A DNA stretch of 64,000 nucleotides from positions 149,168-213,167 of the forward strand of contig NZ_VEBF01000007.1 of NCBI RefSeq assembly GCF_007676705.1. Direction: 5' to 3'. This stretch comes from Paenibacillus xylanexedens. GTDB taxonomy: Bacteria > Bacillota > Bacilli > Paenibacillales > Paenibacillaceae. The position numbers and the translations under genes are program-made. The notes under the pieces were generated by a model. That model was not told the DNA's origin, searched no databases, and saw nothing but the letters and a program-made list of their open reading frames with translations. Each line of letters begins with the position of its first letter. The stretch's first letter is position 1. Positions 63,939 through 64,000 of this stretch are shown here, piece after piece.

Positions 63939-64000
63939 AGCGGGTGATGGGAATCGAACCCACGCTATTAGCTTGGAAGGCTAAAGTTCTACCATTGAAC
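63939..64000 (-). tRNA. tRNA-Gly (anticodon TCC), 5' end cut off by the window
   Basis: The minus strand reads GTTCAATGGTAGAAC (D arm), TTAGC-CTTCCAA-GCTAA (anticodon arm, loop CTTCCAA, anticodon TCC), GTGGGTTCGATTCCCAT (T arm) and CACCCGCT at the 3' end. The first ~9-10 nucleotides lie past the window edge. It reads GGA and GGG codons. Confidence 0.93.

Noticed and set aside
1..64000. CRISPR arrays, insertion sequences, prophage, rRNA
   Set aside because: No regular spaced repeats, no transposase or phage protein, and no rRNA sequence was seen in either strand.

Overview
The window looks like chromosomal DNA of a Paenibacillus-type, endospore-forming Firmicute. The evidence is the gene content: a GerA-type germinant receptor operon, a Spo0E-like phosphatase, a glmS ribozyme downstream of cdaA-cdaR-glmM, a SigW/RsiW-like pair, a SAM-I riboswitch, and YesM/YesN and LplB/YtcP-type sugar transport genes with strong AGGAGG-like ribosome binding sites. 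The genus call is inference from gene content and style, not from a search. There are no rRNA genes, insertion sequences, phage genes or CRISPR arrays.

Layout. 0-3.6 kb: poorly characterised small-operon genes (SUMF1-like protein, a large DUF6138-like protein, a DUF7662-like protein). 3.6-11.1 kb: a carbohydrate ABC importer without its ATPase, with a lipoprotein binding protein and a YesM/YesN two-component system on the minus strand and two permeases divergent on the plus strand. A related ~113-bp structured repeat sits between genes in each arm. 11.1-19.7 kb: Spo0E-like phosphatase, two paralogous BtrH/C39-like proteins under a WYL regulator, a zinc-ribbon protein, an ArsR/MFS divergent pair, a lone nucleotidyltransferase, an NTF2-like protein and an Rrf2 regulator. 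19.8-25.9 kb: two small polyol or sugar oxidation units (Gfo/Idh/MocA dehydrogenase plus aldo/keto reductase; Gfo/Idh/MocA dehydrogenase plus TIM-barrel isomerase), each facing a divergent AraC regulator. 26.1-31.6 kb: OmpR/HAMP-kinase two-component system followed by an ABC exporter with an 800-residue FtsX permease.

31.7-38.4 kb: S-methylmethionine use (mmuP-mmuM behind an S-box riboswitch) and the gerA-type operon. 38.6-45.5 kb: a soluble PAS chemoreceptor, a decayed glyoxalase-family pseudogene touching an RpiR regulator, and a complete ECF transporter of unknown substrate (S component, fused double ATPase, T component) followed by a PHP-domain phosphoesterase. 45.6-51.4 kb: small detoxification-style regulator/enzyme pairs (VOC/WYL, MFS/LysR-VOC, MerR/nitroreductase).

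51.8-63 kb is conserved core: glmS with its ribozyme, glmM, cdaR, cdaA, rsiW, sigW, ppc. CdaA makes c-di-AMP, CdaR modulates it, and GlmM/GlmS feed glucosamine into the cell wall, so this block links envelope synthesis, second messenger and envelope stress. The window ends with a small secreted WGxxGxxG-type protein and a partial tRNA-Gly(TCC) on the minus strand.

The observations most worth pursuing are the pair of covarying intercistronic repeat elements in the sugar-transport locus, the orphan ECF-PHP-RpiR locus, and the paralogous BtrH-like pair under a WYL regulator.
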